From JBBCJT01 sp037190665 (GTDB lineage: Bacteria; Pseudomonadota; Alphaproteobacteria; Acetobacterales; Acetobacteraceae): a stretch of 64,000 nucleotides of DNA. A model generated the notes under the pieces. It was given only the letters and a program-made list of their open reading frames with translations. It made no database searches and was not told the origin of the DNA. Positions 41,476 to 49,716 of this stretch are shown here, one piece after another. A program made the translations under genes and the position numbers. The DNA is taken from contig JBBCJT010000136.1 in NCBI GenBank assembly GCA_037190665.1, positions 1 through 64,000 of the forward strand, read 5' to 3'. Position 1 is the first letter of the stretch, and every line of letters begins with the position of its first letter.

Positions 41476-42840
41476 TCAGGCGGCGTAGCGGCTGGCGGGC
41501 CGTGCGAGGCCCAGATGGTCGCGCAGCGTCGTGCCCTCGTAATCTTTCCGGAACAGCCCCCGGCGCTGCAGCTCGGGAATGACGAGGTCGACGAAATCGG
41601 CCGCGGCACCCGGCGAGTACGGCGGCTGGACGATGAAGCCGTCGCAGCCCCCCGCGTCGAACCACTCCTCCATCCGGTCCGCCACCATCTTCGGCGTGCC
41701 GACGATGCTGAGCTGCCAGTACCCTTCCGCGATCGCCTCGTAGAGCTGGCGGATGGTCAGGTTGTCGCGCCGGACGCGTTCGGCCAGCACGCCCGCGATC
41801 GTGTTGCGGGCGGCGAAGTCGTTGTGGGCGGTCCTCGCCGGCGCCTCCAGCGCGCTCTCCGGGACCCGGTCGTCGAGGCCATGCGCCGAAAGGTCGCCGA
41901 AGATCGGGCGGATCATGCGCAGGCCGATCTCGGGGTGGATCAGGCTCATCAGCCGGTCCGACTTCGCGCGCGCCTCGGCCTCCGTCTCGCCCACGAAGGC
42001 CATGATGCCGGTGAGGATCTTCAGCCCGTCCCGCGAACGTCGGTGCTGCGCCATCCGGTCCTTGACCGAGGCGTAGTACTCCTTCGCGCTCGCGAGGTTG
42101 GGCAGGCCCGCATAGACGACCTCCGCCTGCGCGGCGGCGAGATCCTTGGCCGCGTCGGATTCGCCCGCCGTCACGAAGACCGGATAGGCCTGCGGCGGGC
42201 GCGCCACGTCGAGCGGTCCGCGGACCGAGAAATGCTGGCCCTTGTGGTTGAGGACATGCAGCCGCGACGGGTCGAAGTAGATGCCGGTGTCCTTGTCGTG
42301 CAGGAAGGCATCGTCGTCCCAGCTATCCCATAGCCCCTTCGTCACCTCGAGCGTCTCGTAGACGCGCGTGTAGCGGTAGCCCGGGTCCGGGACCTTCTCG
42401 TACCCGAAGTTCTGCGCCTCCTCGATGTTGTAGCCGGTGACCACGTTCCAGCCGGCGCGCCCGCCGCTGATGTGATCGAGGGAGGCGAACCGCCGGGCGA
42501 TGGTGAACGGGTCCGCGTAGGTCGATGTCGCGGTGGCGACCAGCCCGACGCGGCTGGTGATGGGCGCGAGTGCCGCGAGCAGCATCAGCGGATCGTGGCG
42601 GACGGCGTGATGGATGCGGCGCGCCACGTCCGGCGCGCCCGTCGTCTCCCGCGCCGCCGCGACGTCGGCGAGGAAGATCATGTCGAACTTCCCGCGCTCC
42701 GCCAGCCGCGCCATGTCGGCGTAGTGGTTGAAGGTCATCGTCCCGGCGGGATTGGCCTCGGGCAGGCGCCAGCAGCCGACATGGTAGCCGAGCGAGGCGG
42801 CCGAGAGCGCCAGATGCATCCGTTTCGAAGATCCGCCCAT
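41476..42840 (-). CDS. NtaA/SnaA-family flavin-dependent monooxygenase (LLM class)
   Basis: 454-residue FMN-dependent monooxygenase of the luciferase-like family, nitrilotriacetate-monooxygenase branch. Landmarks: MHLALSAASLGYHVGCWRLP, RGKFDMIFLAD, TATSTYADPFTIARRFASLD, GRAGWNVVTGYN and ARNFGYEKV-like AQNFGYEKVPDP. These enzymes use FMNH2 from a separate reductase and O2 to cleave C-N, C-S or similar bonds. No flavin reductase gene is adjacent; the RutE-like protein is a candidate relative. It follows the ATPase gene by 19 bases in operon 2. The substrate is unknown. Confidence 0.9.
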   Translation of the reverse strand: MGGSSKRMHLALSAASLGYHVGCWRLPEANPAGTMTFNHYADMARLAERGKFDMIFLADVAAARETTGAPDVARRIHHAVRHDPLMLLAALAPITSRVGLVATATSTYADPFTIARRFASLDHISGGRAGWNVVTGYNIEEAQNFGYEKVPDPGYRYTRVYETLEVTKGLWDSWDDDAFLHDKDTGIYFDPSRLHVLNHKGQHFSVRGPLDVARPPQAYPVFVTAGESDAAKDLAAAQAEVVYAGLPNLASAKEYYASVKDRMAQHRRSRDGLKILTGIMAFVGETEAEARAKSDRLMSLIHPEIGLRMIRPIFGDLSAHGLDDRVPESALEAPARTAHNDFAARNTIAGVLAERVRRDNLTIRQLYEAIAEGYWQLSIVGTPKMVADRMEEWFDAGGCDGFIVQPPYSPGAAADFVDLVIPELQRRGLFRKDYEGTTLRDHLGLARPASRYAA

Positions 42841-42859
42841 TGGAACTCCTCCCTGCTGT

Positions 42860-43933
42860 CTATCCCTGCGCGCCGACGATCACGGCAGCCGCCGCCGGCC
42901 ATCCGACATGGATCGCCGAGCCCGGGTGTATGTCCTCGCGCGCGCGCATCGACGCGCGGATCGTCCATCCGTCCTCCAGCTCGACCCACACTTCCTGGGT
43001 CGCGCCGCGGAAGGACACGTCCACGACACGGCCCGGCCAGGCATCGGGTTCGGGCTGGCGGCGCACGACGCAATCCTCCGGCCGCACCACGAGCGCGAGC
43101 CGCCCCTTGGGGCAGGCGGACGGATGCAGCGTGCCGGAGAGGCGGCGCCCGGCCGCGTCCCTGACGGCGCAGGCGCGCCCCTCCGGCGGGGCCGCGAGTT
43201 CCACGTGGCGCACGTTCGCGTCGCCGAGGAACTCGGCCGCCCAAACCGAGGGTGGTGTCCAGTAGAGATCCTGCGGCGTGCCGTTCGCCGCCATCTCGCC
43301 GTCGCGGATGATGACGATGCGGTCGGACATGTGCATCGCCTCGTCCTGATCGTGCGTCACGTACAGCGTCGGCACGCGCGTCCGGCGCTGGATGCGGCGG
43401 ATCTCCTCCTGCAGCATCTGCCGCAGACGGCGGTCGATTGCGGCCAGCGGCTCGTCCATGAGCAGCAGCGCGGGCTCGAACACCAGCGCGCGCGCGAGCG
43501 CGACGCGCTGCGCCTGCCCGCCGGACACCTGCGAGGGATAGCGGTCGGCGAGCGGCAGGAGCCCGACGAGGTCGAGATAGTGCGCGACCTTCTCGGCGAT
43601 GACCCTGGCCGGCTCCTTCCGCACCTTCAGCGGAAAGGCGACGTTGTCCGCCACGCTCATGTTGGGGAACAGCGTGTATCGCTGGAAGACCATCCCCACG
43701 TTGCGGAGATGCGTGGGCTGGCGCGTGACATCCTTGCCGTGCGACAGCACCCGGCCGGCATCCGGAACCAGCGTGCCCGCCGCGATGCCGAGCACGGTGG
43801 TCTTGCCGGACCCGCTCGGCCCCAGCAGCGTCACGAACTCGCCCGGCGCGATGGTCAGGTCGAACGGCTTCAGCGCGACGCTGGCGCCGTACTGCTTGGT
43901 GACGCCTTCCAGAGCAAGCGCAGGTGTGGTCAA
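42860..43933 (-). CDS. ABC transporter ATP-binding protein, PotA-like (operon 2)
   Basis: 357-residue ATPase of the second importer. Walker A LLGPSGSGKTTVLG, Q loop VGMVFQRYTLFPNMSV, signature VSGGQAQRVALARA, Walker B LLMDEPLAAID and H loop YVTHDQDEAM are all intact; a TOBE-like regulatory domain follows. TTG 43933 is the only start that fits: GGGGGA precedes it and its TTGA overlaps the permease stop. In operon 1 the ATPase comes first; here it comes after the permeases. Confidence 0.93.
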   Translation of the reverse strand: MTTPALALEGVTKQYGASVALKPFDLTIAPGEFVTLLGPSGSGKTTVLGIAAGTLVPDAGRVLSHGKDVTRQPTHLRNVGMVFQRYTLFPNMSVADNVAFPLKVRKEPARVIAEKVAHYLDLVGLLPLADRYPSQVSGGQAQRVALARALVFEPALLLMDEPLAAIDRRLRQMLQEEIRRIQRRTRVPTLYVTHDQDEAMHMSDRIVIIRDGEMAANGTPQDLYWTPPSVWAAEFLGDANVRHVELAAPPEGRACAVRDAAGRRLSGTLHPSACPKGRLALVVRPEDCVVRRQPEPDAWPGRVVDVSFRGATQEVWVELEDGWTIRASMRAREDIHPGSAIHVGWPAAAAVIVGAQG

Positions 43934-44727
43934 CGCCGTCCCCCTCTGCGGATCAGACGCGGTATGGAAGCGGCGGCGAGCGCCAGGACGATGGTCACCG
44001 TCATCAGCAGGGTCGCGATCGCCGTGACGGATGGGTTGATGAGTTCCTGCAGGTAGGAAAACATCTTGCTCGGCAGCGTCGGTGTCTGGATCGGGCCGAA
44101 GAAGACCGCGAAGGTGACTTCGTCCCAGGCGGAGTTGAAGGCGATCAGCGCCGCGACGATCAGGCTCAGCCAGAGATTCGGCAGGATCACCTTCAGCAGC
44201 ACCGTCCACCAGCGCGCGCCCAGCGAGGACGCCGCGGTCCACAGCAGCGGGTCGATGGCTTCCACGGCGTTGATCAGCACCACCACGGCGAGCGGCAGCG
44301 CCAGGCAGCACTGGGCGAGCGCGAGCGCGGTCGGGCTGCCGAGGAGGCGGGCCTGCAGCAGCATGGAGAACAGGCCGGCCGCCAGCACGATATGCGGCGC
44401 GATCAGCGGCAGCAGCAGGTAGGCCCGCATCAGCGGACGCACCCGGCCGAAGCGCATGTGCTCGATCGCGACCATGAAGCCCGCCAGCGTCGCGAGAAGC
44501 GCGGCGACGATGGCGAGGCGGAAGGACAGCCACGCGGAATCGAGCCAGCGGGCGTCGCCCAGCACCTCGCGGTACCAGCGCAGCGAGAAGGACTCCGGCG
44601 GGAACTGGAGCACCTCCGCGCTGCCGAAGCTGGCGGGGATCATCACCGCGATGGGGACCATCACGAAGCCGAGCAGCAGCACGCAGTACGTCCAGCCCGC
44701 CACCGATCGCAGCGCCGGGCGGTTCAT
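43930..44727 (-). CDS. ABC transporter permease, PotC-like (operon 2)
   Basis: 265 residues, six helices; the EAA loop reads TAASSLGARWWTVLLKVILP. It begins MNRPALRSVAGW, has a PotC-like FPPESFSLRWYREVLG periplasmic turn (compare FPPEGFSLRWYRTFF in the operon 1 paralogue), and ends in a strongly basic tail RLIRRGGRR. Stop and start overlaps tie it to both neighbours. Confidence 0.92.
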   Translation of the reverse strand: MNRPALRSVAGWTYCVLLLGFVMVPIAVMIPASFGSAEVLQFPPESFSLRWYREVLGDARWLDSAWLSFRLAIVAALLATLAGFMVAIEHMRFGRVRPLMRAYLLLPLIAPHIVLAAGLFSMLLQARLLGSPTALALAQCCLALPLAVVVLINAVEAIDPLLWTAASSLGARWWTVLLKVILPNLWLSLIVAALIAFNSAWDEVTFAVFFGPIQTPTLPSKMFSYLQELINPSVTAIATLLMTVTIVLALAAASIPRLIRRGGRR

Positions 44728-45569
44728 CGCGCCAGCTCCTCGGCCACGTTGCGGAAGGACCGGCCCGACAGGCGCAGCGCGATGAAGGTGACCGCCAGCA
44801 GGAAGGCGGTGAGCAGGATGCCGGTGGTCGCGGCCAGCCCGGACTCGTACTGGTTGACCAGGTCCGACTGCATCTTCATCCCCAGCATGATCTCTCCGGG
44901 CCCGCCGACCAGCGCGGGGGCGACGAAGAAGCCGCTCGATCCGATGAAGATGATCAGCGTCGTCATCACCACGCAGAAGCGGACCTGCGACCAGTACACG
45001 TCGCGGAACAGCCGCAGGGATCGCGCGCCCAGCGTCCGCGCCGCCGTCATCAGGTCCCGGTCGATGCGGCGCATGCCGGCGATCATCAGCAGGCAGGCAT
45101 AGGGCGCCATGATCTGCACCATGGCGACGACCACGCTCGCCCGCGTGTAGAGCATCAGCAGGGGGTCGGTGATGATGCCGGCCCCGAGCAGCGCGCCGTT
45201 GATCAGCCCGTTGCGCGCGAGCAGGACCTGCCACGCGAAGATCTTCACCAGCACGGAGATCGACAGCGTGATCGCCAGCAGGGAGACGACGATCCCCACC
45301 GCCCGCCCGCTGCGGGAGGCGACGAACACGGCGGCGGGAAACGCGACCGCCATGCTCAGCAGCGTCGTGAGTGTGGCGATGACCAGCGTGTTCAGCAGCA
45401 CGCGGGGGTAGGGCGGCTCGGTCAGCACGTGGACGTAGTTCCCCAGCGTCCACGTGCCCTCGTTGCTGAACGAGTCGATCAGGGCGATGCCGATCGGCGC
45501 GATGACGAACGCGAAGACGAACAGGCAGGCGGGCGCCATCAGCACGAGGTGGACCCCGCGACCCCGCAT
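44724..45569 (-). CDS. ABC transporter permease, PotB-like (operon 2)
   Basis: 281-residue permease with six helices. The EAA loop is AARTLGARSLRLFRDVYWSQ, and VHLVLMAPACLFVFAFVIAP forms the first helix. ATGA overlap with the PotC-like gene. ATG 45569 is preferred though its ribosome site is weak; 49 bases separate it from the receptor stop. Confidence 0.9.
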   Translation of the reverse strand: MRGRGVHLVLMAPACLFVFAFVIAPIGIALIDSFSNEGTWTLGNYVHVLTEPPYPRVLLNTLVIATLTTLLSMAVAFPAAVFVASRSGRAVGIVVSLLAITLSISVLVKIFAWQVLLARNGLINGALLGAGIITDPLLMLYTRASVVVAMVQIMAPYACLLMIAGMRRIDRDLMTAARTLGARSLRLFRDVYWSQVRFCVVMTTLIIFIGSSGFFVAPALVGGPGEIMLGMKMQSDLVNQYESGLAATTGILLTAFLLAVTFIALRLSGRSFRNVAEELAR

Positions 45570-45618
45570 CAGACCGGATGCTCCCGCTGGCTGCACGCTG
45601 GTTGACCTTCGGCCGCGA

Positions 45619-46716
45619 TCAGCGCTGCGACATCCACGCGTCCCAGCGCTGCACGACCCGCGCGTTGTTGTCCGCCCACCATTCCGCATCGACGACCGAG
45701 GAGGTGGCGATGCGTTCCGGGGTCGCGGGCAGCGCGTTGATGATCTCCTGGTCCAGCATCTCCAGCACGCGCCGGTTGCCGCCGGTGTAGCCGGTGAGCT
45801 TCGCAAGCTCCGCCTGCCGGTCCGGCCGCTGCATGTAGTAGAGCAGCGCCTCCGCCCCGCGGGCTCGCGGCGAGTCCTTCAGGATGAAGGTCCAGGACGT
45901 GTGCAGCACCGCGCCGTCCCATGACGTGCCGACGCGCGGGCTGGTGCGCATGGCGACCACGGCCCGGCCGCTGAGCGTGCTGGAGGCGACGAACTCCCCG
46001 TTCGCCACGCCCTGAACGCCCTGATCCGCGGTGCGGTAGAAGGAGCGGATATGCGGGCGGATGGTGTCGAGCTTGCGGAACGCCCGGTCGAGGTCGAGCG
46101 GGTAGATCTTGTCCAGCGGCACGCCATCCGCGATCAGCGCCACCACGAGCATGATGGGATTGTTAGACAGCGCGCGCGGGCCGGGAAAGCGGGCGACATC
46201 CCAGTAATCCGCCCAGCTCTTCAGCCCGTCGGGGAAGGCTTCCTTCGAGTAGACGAGGACCTGCGAGTAAGGCGTCGCCCACGCGCCGTATTCGTTGAAG
46301 GAGCCGGGGATCATGTCGGCGGCGAGCTTGTCCCAGTACCCGGCCGGAAGCTTGTGGAAGAGCCCGTCACGGATGCCGAGCGGGAACTCCTGGTCGGCGA
46401 CCGTCGCGCCGATGTCCCAGGCGAGGTTGCCCGAACGGACGAGCTGGCGGAGCTGGGCGTAGTTCCGCTGGCTGTTGACGTGCGTGACCTTGATGCCGCA
46501 GTCGCGCTCGAACGGCGTGAAGAAGGCGCGCTGGATGGCGTCGCCGTAGGTGCCGCCGCTGCTGTTGAAGATCACCTCCGTCCCGGCGGGGCGGCCATCG
46601 GGATGGCATGAGGCGGTCTGCGCCGCAGCATGCGTTCCGAGGCAGCCCATGGCGACCGCGAGTGCGGCGGCGAGTGTGTGTGTGCGGCACGACGAGGAAA
46701 CGAAGCGTGTCATCAT
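45619..46716 (-). CDS. ABC transporter substrate-binding protein, PotD-like (operon 2)
   Basis: 365-residue periplasmic receptor with a signal peptide (LAAALAVAMGCLGTHAAAQ, cleavage near residue 33). The mature part resembles extracellular spermidine/putrescine-type receptors: GTEVIFNSSGGTYGDAIQRA, LAWDIGATVADQEFPLG and SWADYWDVARFPGPRALS. The last of these recurs as GWADFWDVRAFPGPRAL in the operon 1 receptor, so they are paralogues. ATG 46713 is an equally possible start. Confidence 0.9.
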   Translation of the reverse strand: MMTRFVSSSCRTHTLAAALAVAMGCLGTHAAAQTASCHPDGRPAGTEVIFNSSGGTYGDAIQRAFFTPFERDCGIKVTHVNSQRNYAQLRQLVRSGNLAWDIGATVADQEFPLGIRDGLFHKLPAGYWDKLAADMIPGSFNEYGAWATPYSQVLVYSKEAFPDGLKSWADYWDVARFPGPRALSNNPIMLVVALIADGVPLDKIYPLDLDRAFRKLDTIRPHIRSFYRTADQGVQGVANGEFVASSTLSGRAVVAMRTSPRVGTSWDGAVLHTSWTFILKDSPRARGAEALLYYMQRPDRQAELAKLTGYTGGNRRVLEMLDQEIINALPATPERIATSSVVDAEWWADNNARVVQRWDAWMSQR

Positions 46717-46746
46717 CCATCTCCCTTGGCTGGCCGTATGCCGGGT

Positions 46747-47562
46747 TCAGTCCCGTTTGCTCGGCGATCGGTAGAGGAACTGGCCGATGCCGTTCTGGTG
46801 TTCGGATTCATCGACGCCGAGGCGCTGCAGCCGGTAGAGCACCCGGGTGAAGGCCATGGCCTCGCTGCGCGTCATGTCCATGCAGCGGTAGTAGGCTTCC
46901 ATCTCGACGCGCACGGCCTGCGGCGGATGCCGCGCGATCCTCGCGGCGACGTCGAACGCGGTCGGCATCAGCGCGTCCTGATCGACGACGCGATTGACCA
47001 GCCGCGCGTCGAGCGCCTCGTCCGCGGTCATCGCATCGCCGGTCAGCAGCATCCACATCGCGGTGGTGTGCGGGATCTGCCGCCCCAGCCGCGTCGTGCC
47101 GCCGGCGCAGGCCATCTGGTAGGCGATCTCGGGGAAGCCGAACTGGGCGTTGCGCGCGGCGATCCGGATGTCGGTGAGGTGCAGCAGGTAGATCATGCCC
47201 TGCCCGAGGCACCATCCGGACACCGCGCCGATGATCGGCTTGAAGCGTTCGACCGCGAGCACGTCGCGCGCCCAGGCGACCGGATCGAGCCCTTCGGATT
47301 CGTCGCTGTGCGGCCACAGGTGTCTGGCGAGCTGTTCGCTCGGCGCGACCGATCCGCTGCGCGGCGTGCGGATGTCGTCGCCCGCGCAGAACGCGCGCTC
47401 TCCCGCACCGGTGAGGATGCCGCACCTGATTTGCGTATCGGTGAGGAAGTCGCGCAGCGCCATCAGCAGTTCGCGGTGCATGGTCGGCGTGAGGGCGTTC
47501 ACGGCGCCGTTCTCGAACGTGAACGTCGCGATGTGGCCGTTCTTCTCGTAGTGGACCGGCAC
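46747..47562 (-). CDS. Crotonase-family protein, first gene of operon 2
   Basis: 271 residues, paralogue of the operon 1 crotonase. CGILTGAGERAFCAGDDIRT and AQFGFPEIAYQMACAGGTT are preserved; the GGCEL glutamate is again replaced, here by GMIY. It is the promoter-proximal gene of operon 2 and starts 41 bases from the operator at 47603. N-terminal MPVHYEKNGHIATFTFENGA parallels MPIRYETDGAVATFTIDNAK. It may act on an acyl-CoA made by the ligase of operon 1. Confidence 0.88.
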   Translation of the reverse strand: MPVHYEKNGHIATFTFENGAVNALTPTMHRELLMALRDFLTDTQIRCGILTGAGERAFCAGDDIRTPRSGSVAPSEQLARHLWPHSDESEGLDPVAWARDVLAVERFKPIIGAVSGWCLGQGMIYLLHLTDIRIAARNAQFGFPEIAYQMACAGGTTRLGRQIPHTTAMWMLLTGDAMTADEALDARLVNRVVDQDALMPTAFDVAARIARHPPQAVRVEMEAYYRCMDMTRSEAMAFTRVLYRLQRLGVDESEHQNGIGQFLYRSPSKRD

Positions 47563-47602
47563 CCCTCGCTCTCCCCGTCCCTGCGCCGATGAAAACCGAA
47601 AG

Positions 47603-47616
47603 TGACGTCGGTGTCA
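47603..47616. promoter_or_regulatory. Putative operator 2a, TGAC-N6-GTCA
   Basis: TGAC-GTCGGT-GTCA, exact arms, 40 bases upstream of the operon 2 start (47562). It has the same arms and spacing as the site at 39899-39912. Confidence 0.6.
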
Positions 47617-47658
47617 GCAAAATTCTCGCGGCCGGCCCGACGTCGCGACGATTCCGAA

Positions 47659-47699
47659 TTGACAGCCGATGGTCAATAAGGAAACTGACGTCATCGTCA
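47659..47699. promoter_or_regulatory. Putative operator 2b and palindrome at the RutE-like promoter
   Basis: TTGAC-N8-GTCAA (47659-47676) holds a perfect TTGACA -35-like hexamer. TGAC-GTCATC-GTCA (47686-47699) follows, with exact arms. Both are upstream of the RutE-like start at 47746. TGACGTCATCGTCATTATT here matches TGATGTCAGTGTCATTATT at 39905-39923 in 16 of 19 positions, which is hard to explain by chance. Confidence 0.6.
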
Positions 47700-47745
47700 T
47701 TATTTTTTCCGGGCGTTGGCTTTCACCGCCATGGAGGGCCGGCAG

Positions 47746-48327
47746 ATGCTGTGCGCAGAGGCGCTGGACACGCTGTTCAGGACGGCAAGGACCCACAACC
47801 GCTTCGCGCCGAAGCCGATCGCGGATGGCACGCTGGAGGAGCTGTACGAGCTGCTGAAGTTCGGCCCGACATCGGCCAACTCGTCGCCGGCGCGGTTCGT
47901 GTTCCTTCGCAGCGGGGAAGCCAAGGCGCGTCTGGCGCCGGCGCTGCTGTCGGGCAACCGGCAGAAGACGATGTCGGCGCCGGTCGTGGTCATCGTCGCG
48001 TATGACCCGCGCTTCTACGACAGCCTGCCGAAGCTGTTTCCCCACGCCGACGCGCGGTCCTGGTTCACCGGCAACGAAACGGTGGCGGCGGAGACGGCGT
48101 TCCGCAACGGCACGCTTCAGGGTGCCTATCTGATCATGGCCGCACGGTCGCTCGGCCTCGATTGCGGCGCGATCTCCGGCTTCGACAATGCCGGGGTGGA
48201 TGCGGAGTTCTTCGCCGAAAGCGGTTACAGATCCAACTTCATCGTCAATCTCGGATACGGCGAGCCAGACGCGCTGTTCCCGAGACTGCCCCGCCTCGCG
48301 CTGCACGAGGCGTGCACCTTCCTCTGA
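47746..48327 (+). CDS. RutE-like nitroreductase-family oxidoreductase (malonic semialdehyde reductase type)
   Basis: 193-residue FMN-dependent enzyme. LKFGPTSANSSPARFVFLRS, LLSGNRQKTMSAPVVVIVAY, LFPHADARSWFTGNETVAAE, SLGLDCGAISGFDNAGVD and NLGYGEPDALFPRLPRLALH follow the RutE pattern closely. RutE reduces malonic semialdehyde to 3-hydroxypropionate in the Rut pyrimidine pathway; no other rut gene is here. ATG 47746 has GGAGG 8 bases upstream and gives the family length (about 195); TTG 47716 and ATG 47731 are weaker. It diverges from operon 2 across the shared operator region. Confidence 0.87.
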   Translation: MLCAEALDTLFRTARTHNRFAPKPIADGTLEELYELLKFGPTSANSSPARFVFLRSGEAKARLAPALLSGNRQKTMSAPVVVIVAYDPRFYDSLPKLFPHADARSWFTGNETVAAETAFRNGTLQGAYLIMAARSLGLDCGAISGFDNAGVDAEFFAESGYRSNFIVNLGYGEPDALFPRLPRLALHEACTFL

Positions 48328-48392
48328 CCGCCGGCGGGTCAACCGAAAGCCAGCGCACGACCTCCACCCGGCGTGAGCGGCGAAGCCCCGCC

Positions 48393-48710
48393 CTACGACA
48401 ACGCCTTCCGCACCACCTCGCGCACCGTCTCCGGCTGGTCGACGAGGGCGCGCAGCACGGCATCGAGGCGCCCCCGCGTCTCGTAGAGCTGGTCCAGCAG
48501 CGACAGCATCATCGGCAGCACGTCCGGCGGCACCTCGCAGGTGCGCCGCAGGTCGCGGATCAGGCGCACGCGGGCGATGTCGATCTCCTCGAACACCCAG
48601 CCGTCCCCGTCGGCGGGGTCGGGGCGGACCCAGCGCTGGGCGATCCAGCGTTCCACCTCGATCCGGTCGAGATCCGGGAACCGGGTCAGCACGTCCTCGA
48701 ACGTGGCCAT
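48393..48710 (-). CDS. cbpM: Chaperone modulator CbpM-like
   Basis: 105 residues, MerR-like helical fold: EVERWIAQRWVRPDPADGDG and IDIARVRLIRDLRRTCEVPP, then a leucine-rich tail. CbpM binds and inhibits CbpA, the DnaJ-like co-chaperone. The gene begins exactly at the cbpA stop codon, the usual cbpA-cbpM arrangement. Confidence 0.87.
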   Translation of the reverse strand: MATFEDVLTRFPDLDRIEVERWIAQRWVRPDPADGDGWVFEEIDIARVRLIRDLRRTCEVPPDVLPMMLSLLDQLYETRGRLDAVLRALVDQPETVREVVRKALS

Positions 48711-49585
48711 CAGCTCATCCCCTCGCGCGGGTTGCGGCCGTGGCGCGGGGTCCAGTCCGCGAGCAGCGCGGCGAGCTCGGGCTCGTCCGCGTCCGGCATC
48801 ACCGGTTTCGGCACCACGTACTGGTCGCCGCCGCCGATGCCGCGGCCCTTCAGCCGGATCCGCTTGCCGGTCGCGTTCGCGGGCAGGGTCATGACGACCG
48901 GCCCGTCGATCGTGGGCACCGTCACCTTGCCGCCCAGGATCGCCTCCTTGAGCGTCACCGGCAGGTCGAGTTCGATATTCTTGCCCTCGCGGCGGAAGAA
49001 CGGGTGCGGGGCGACCTGCACCTCGATCAGCGCGTCGCCGGGCTTGCCCTTCGCGTCGCGCGCGGGCGTGCCCTTGCCGCGCAGCCGCAGCACCTGTCCG
49101 TCCTCCAGCCCGGGCGGAATGGTCACGTCCAGCGTCGATCCGTCCGGCAGCGTCAGCCGCCGCTGCGCCCCCTTCGCCGCGTCGAGGAAGGAGACGGTGA
49201 GCGCGTAGTGCATGTCGCGCCCGTCCGCGCGGGGGCGCGCGCCGAAGGCGGCGAGCAGCTCGTCCAGGTCCTCCGGGTCGATCGGCTGCCCGCCGGCGGA
49301 GGCGTAGCGCCGGCCGCCGCCCTGCGCGAAGTCGCGGTAGAAGGGCTGCTCGGGCGGCTTCTCCGCGCCGGTGGCGTCGATCTCGCCGCGGTCGAAGCGG
49401 GCGCGCTTGTCCGGATCGGACAGCAGCTCGTGCGCCGCCGAGATCGCCTTGAACCGCTCGGCCGCCGCCGCGTCGCCGGGATTCAGGTCCGGGTGGTGCT
49501 TCTTCGCCAGCTTTCGGAAGGCGGCGCGGATCTCGTCGGTCGTCGCGGTGCGGGCCACGCCGAGCGTGACGTAGGGGTCGTCCAT
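48710..49585 (-). CDS. cbpA: DnaJ-domain co-chaperone CbpA-like
   Basis: 291 residues. An N-terminal J domain with the essential HPD (KKHHPDLNPGDAAAAERFKA), a short Gly/Arg linker, then two substrate-binding domains (LPDGSTLDVTIPPGLEDGQV, HPFFRREGKNIELDLPVTLK). It lacks the cysteine-rich zinc region of DnaJ, so it is of the CbpA class. It stimulates DnaK ATPase in the cytoplasm. The stop codon overlaps the cbpM start. Confidence 0.93.
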   Translation of the reverse strand: MDDPYVTLGVARTATTDEIRAAFRKLAKKHHPDLNPGDAAAAERFKAISAAHELLSDPDKRARFDRGEIDATGAEKPPEQPFYRDFAQGGGRRYASAGGQPIDPEDLDELLAAFGARPRADGRDMHYALTVSFLDAAKGAQRRLTLPDGSTLDVTIPPGLEDGQVLRLRGKGTPARDAKGKPGDALIEVQVAPHPFFRREGKNIELDLPVTLKEAILGGKVTVPTIDGPVVMTLPANATGKRIRLKGRGIGGGDQYVVPKPVMPDADEPELAALLADWTPRHGRNPREGMS

Positions 49586-49716
49586 GCGGCGAGCATAGGC
49601 GGTCCCGCGCGACGCGGCACCCCGGCCCGGCGACCGCCGCCCCGTTCTGTCACGACAGGGTCATCACCGGATGCGCGCGTGGTGACGTAGGAGGCCTTGC
49701 GCAGGGAGACGTCGCC

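Noticed and set aside
41476..42840. RutA-type pyrimidine oxygenase
   Set aside because: A RutE-like gene is near, but the 454-residue length and the GWNVVTGYN/NFGYEK motifs fit the NtaA/SnaA branch, and no rutB, C, D, F or G is present.
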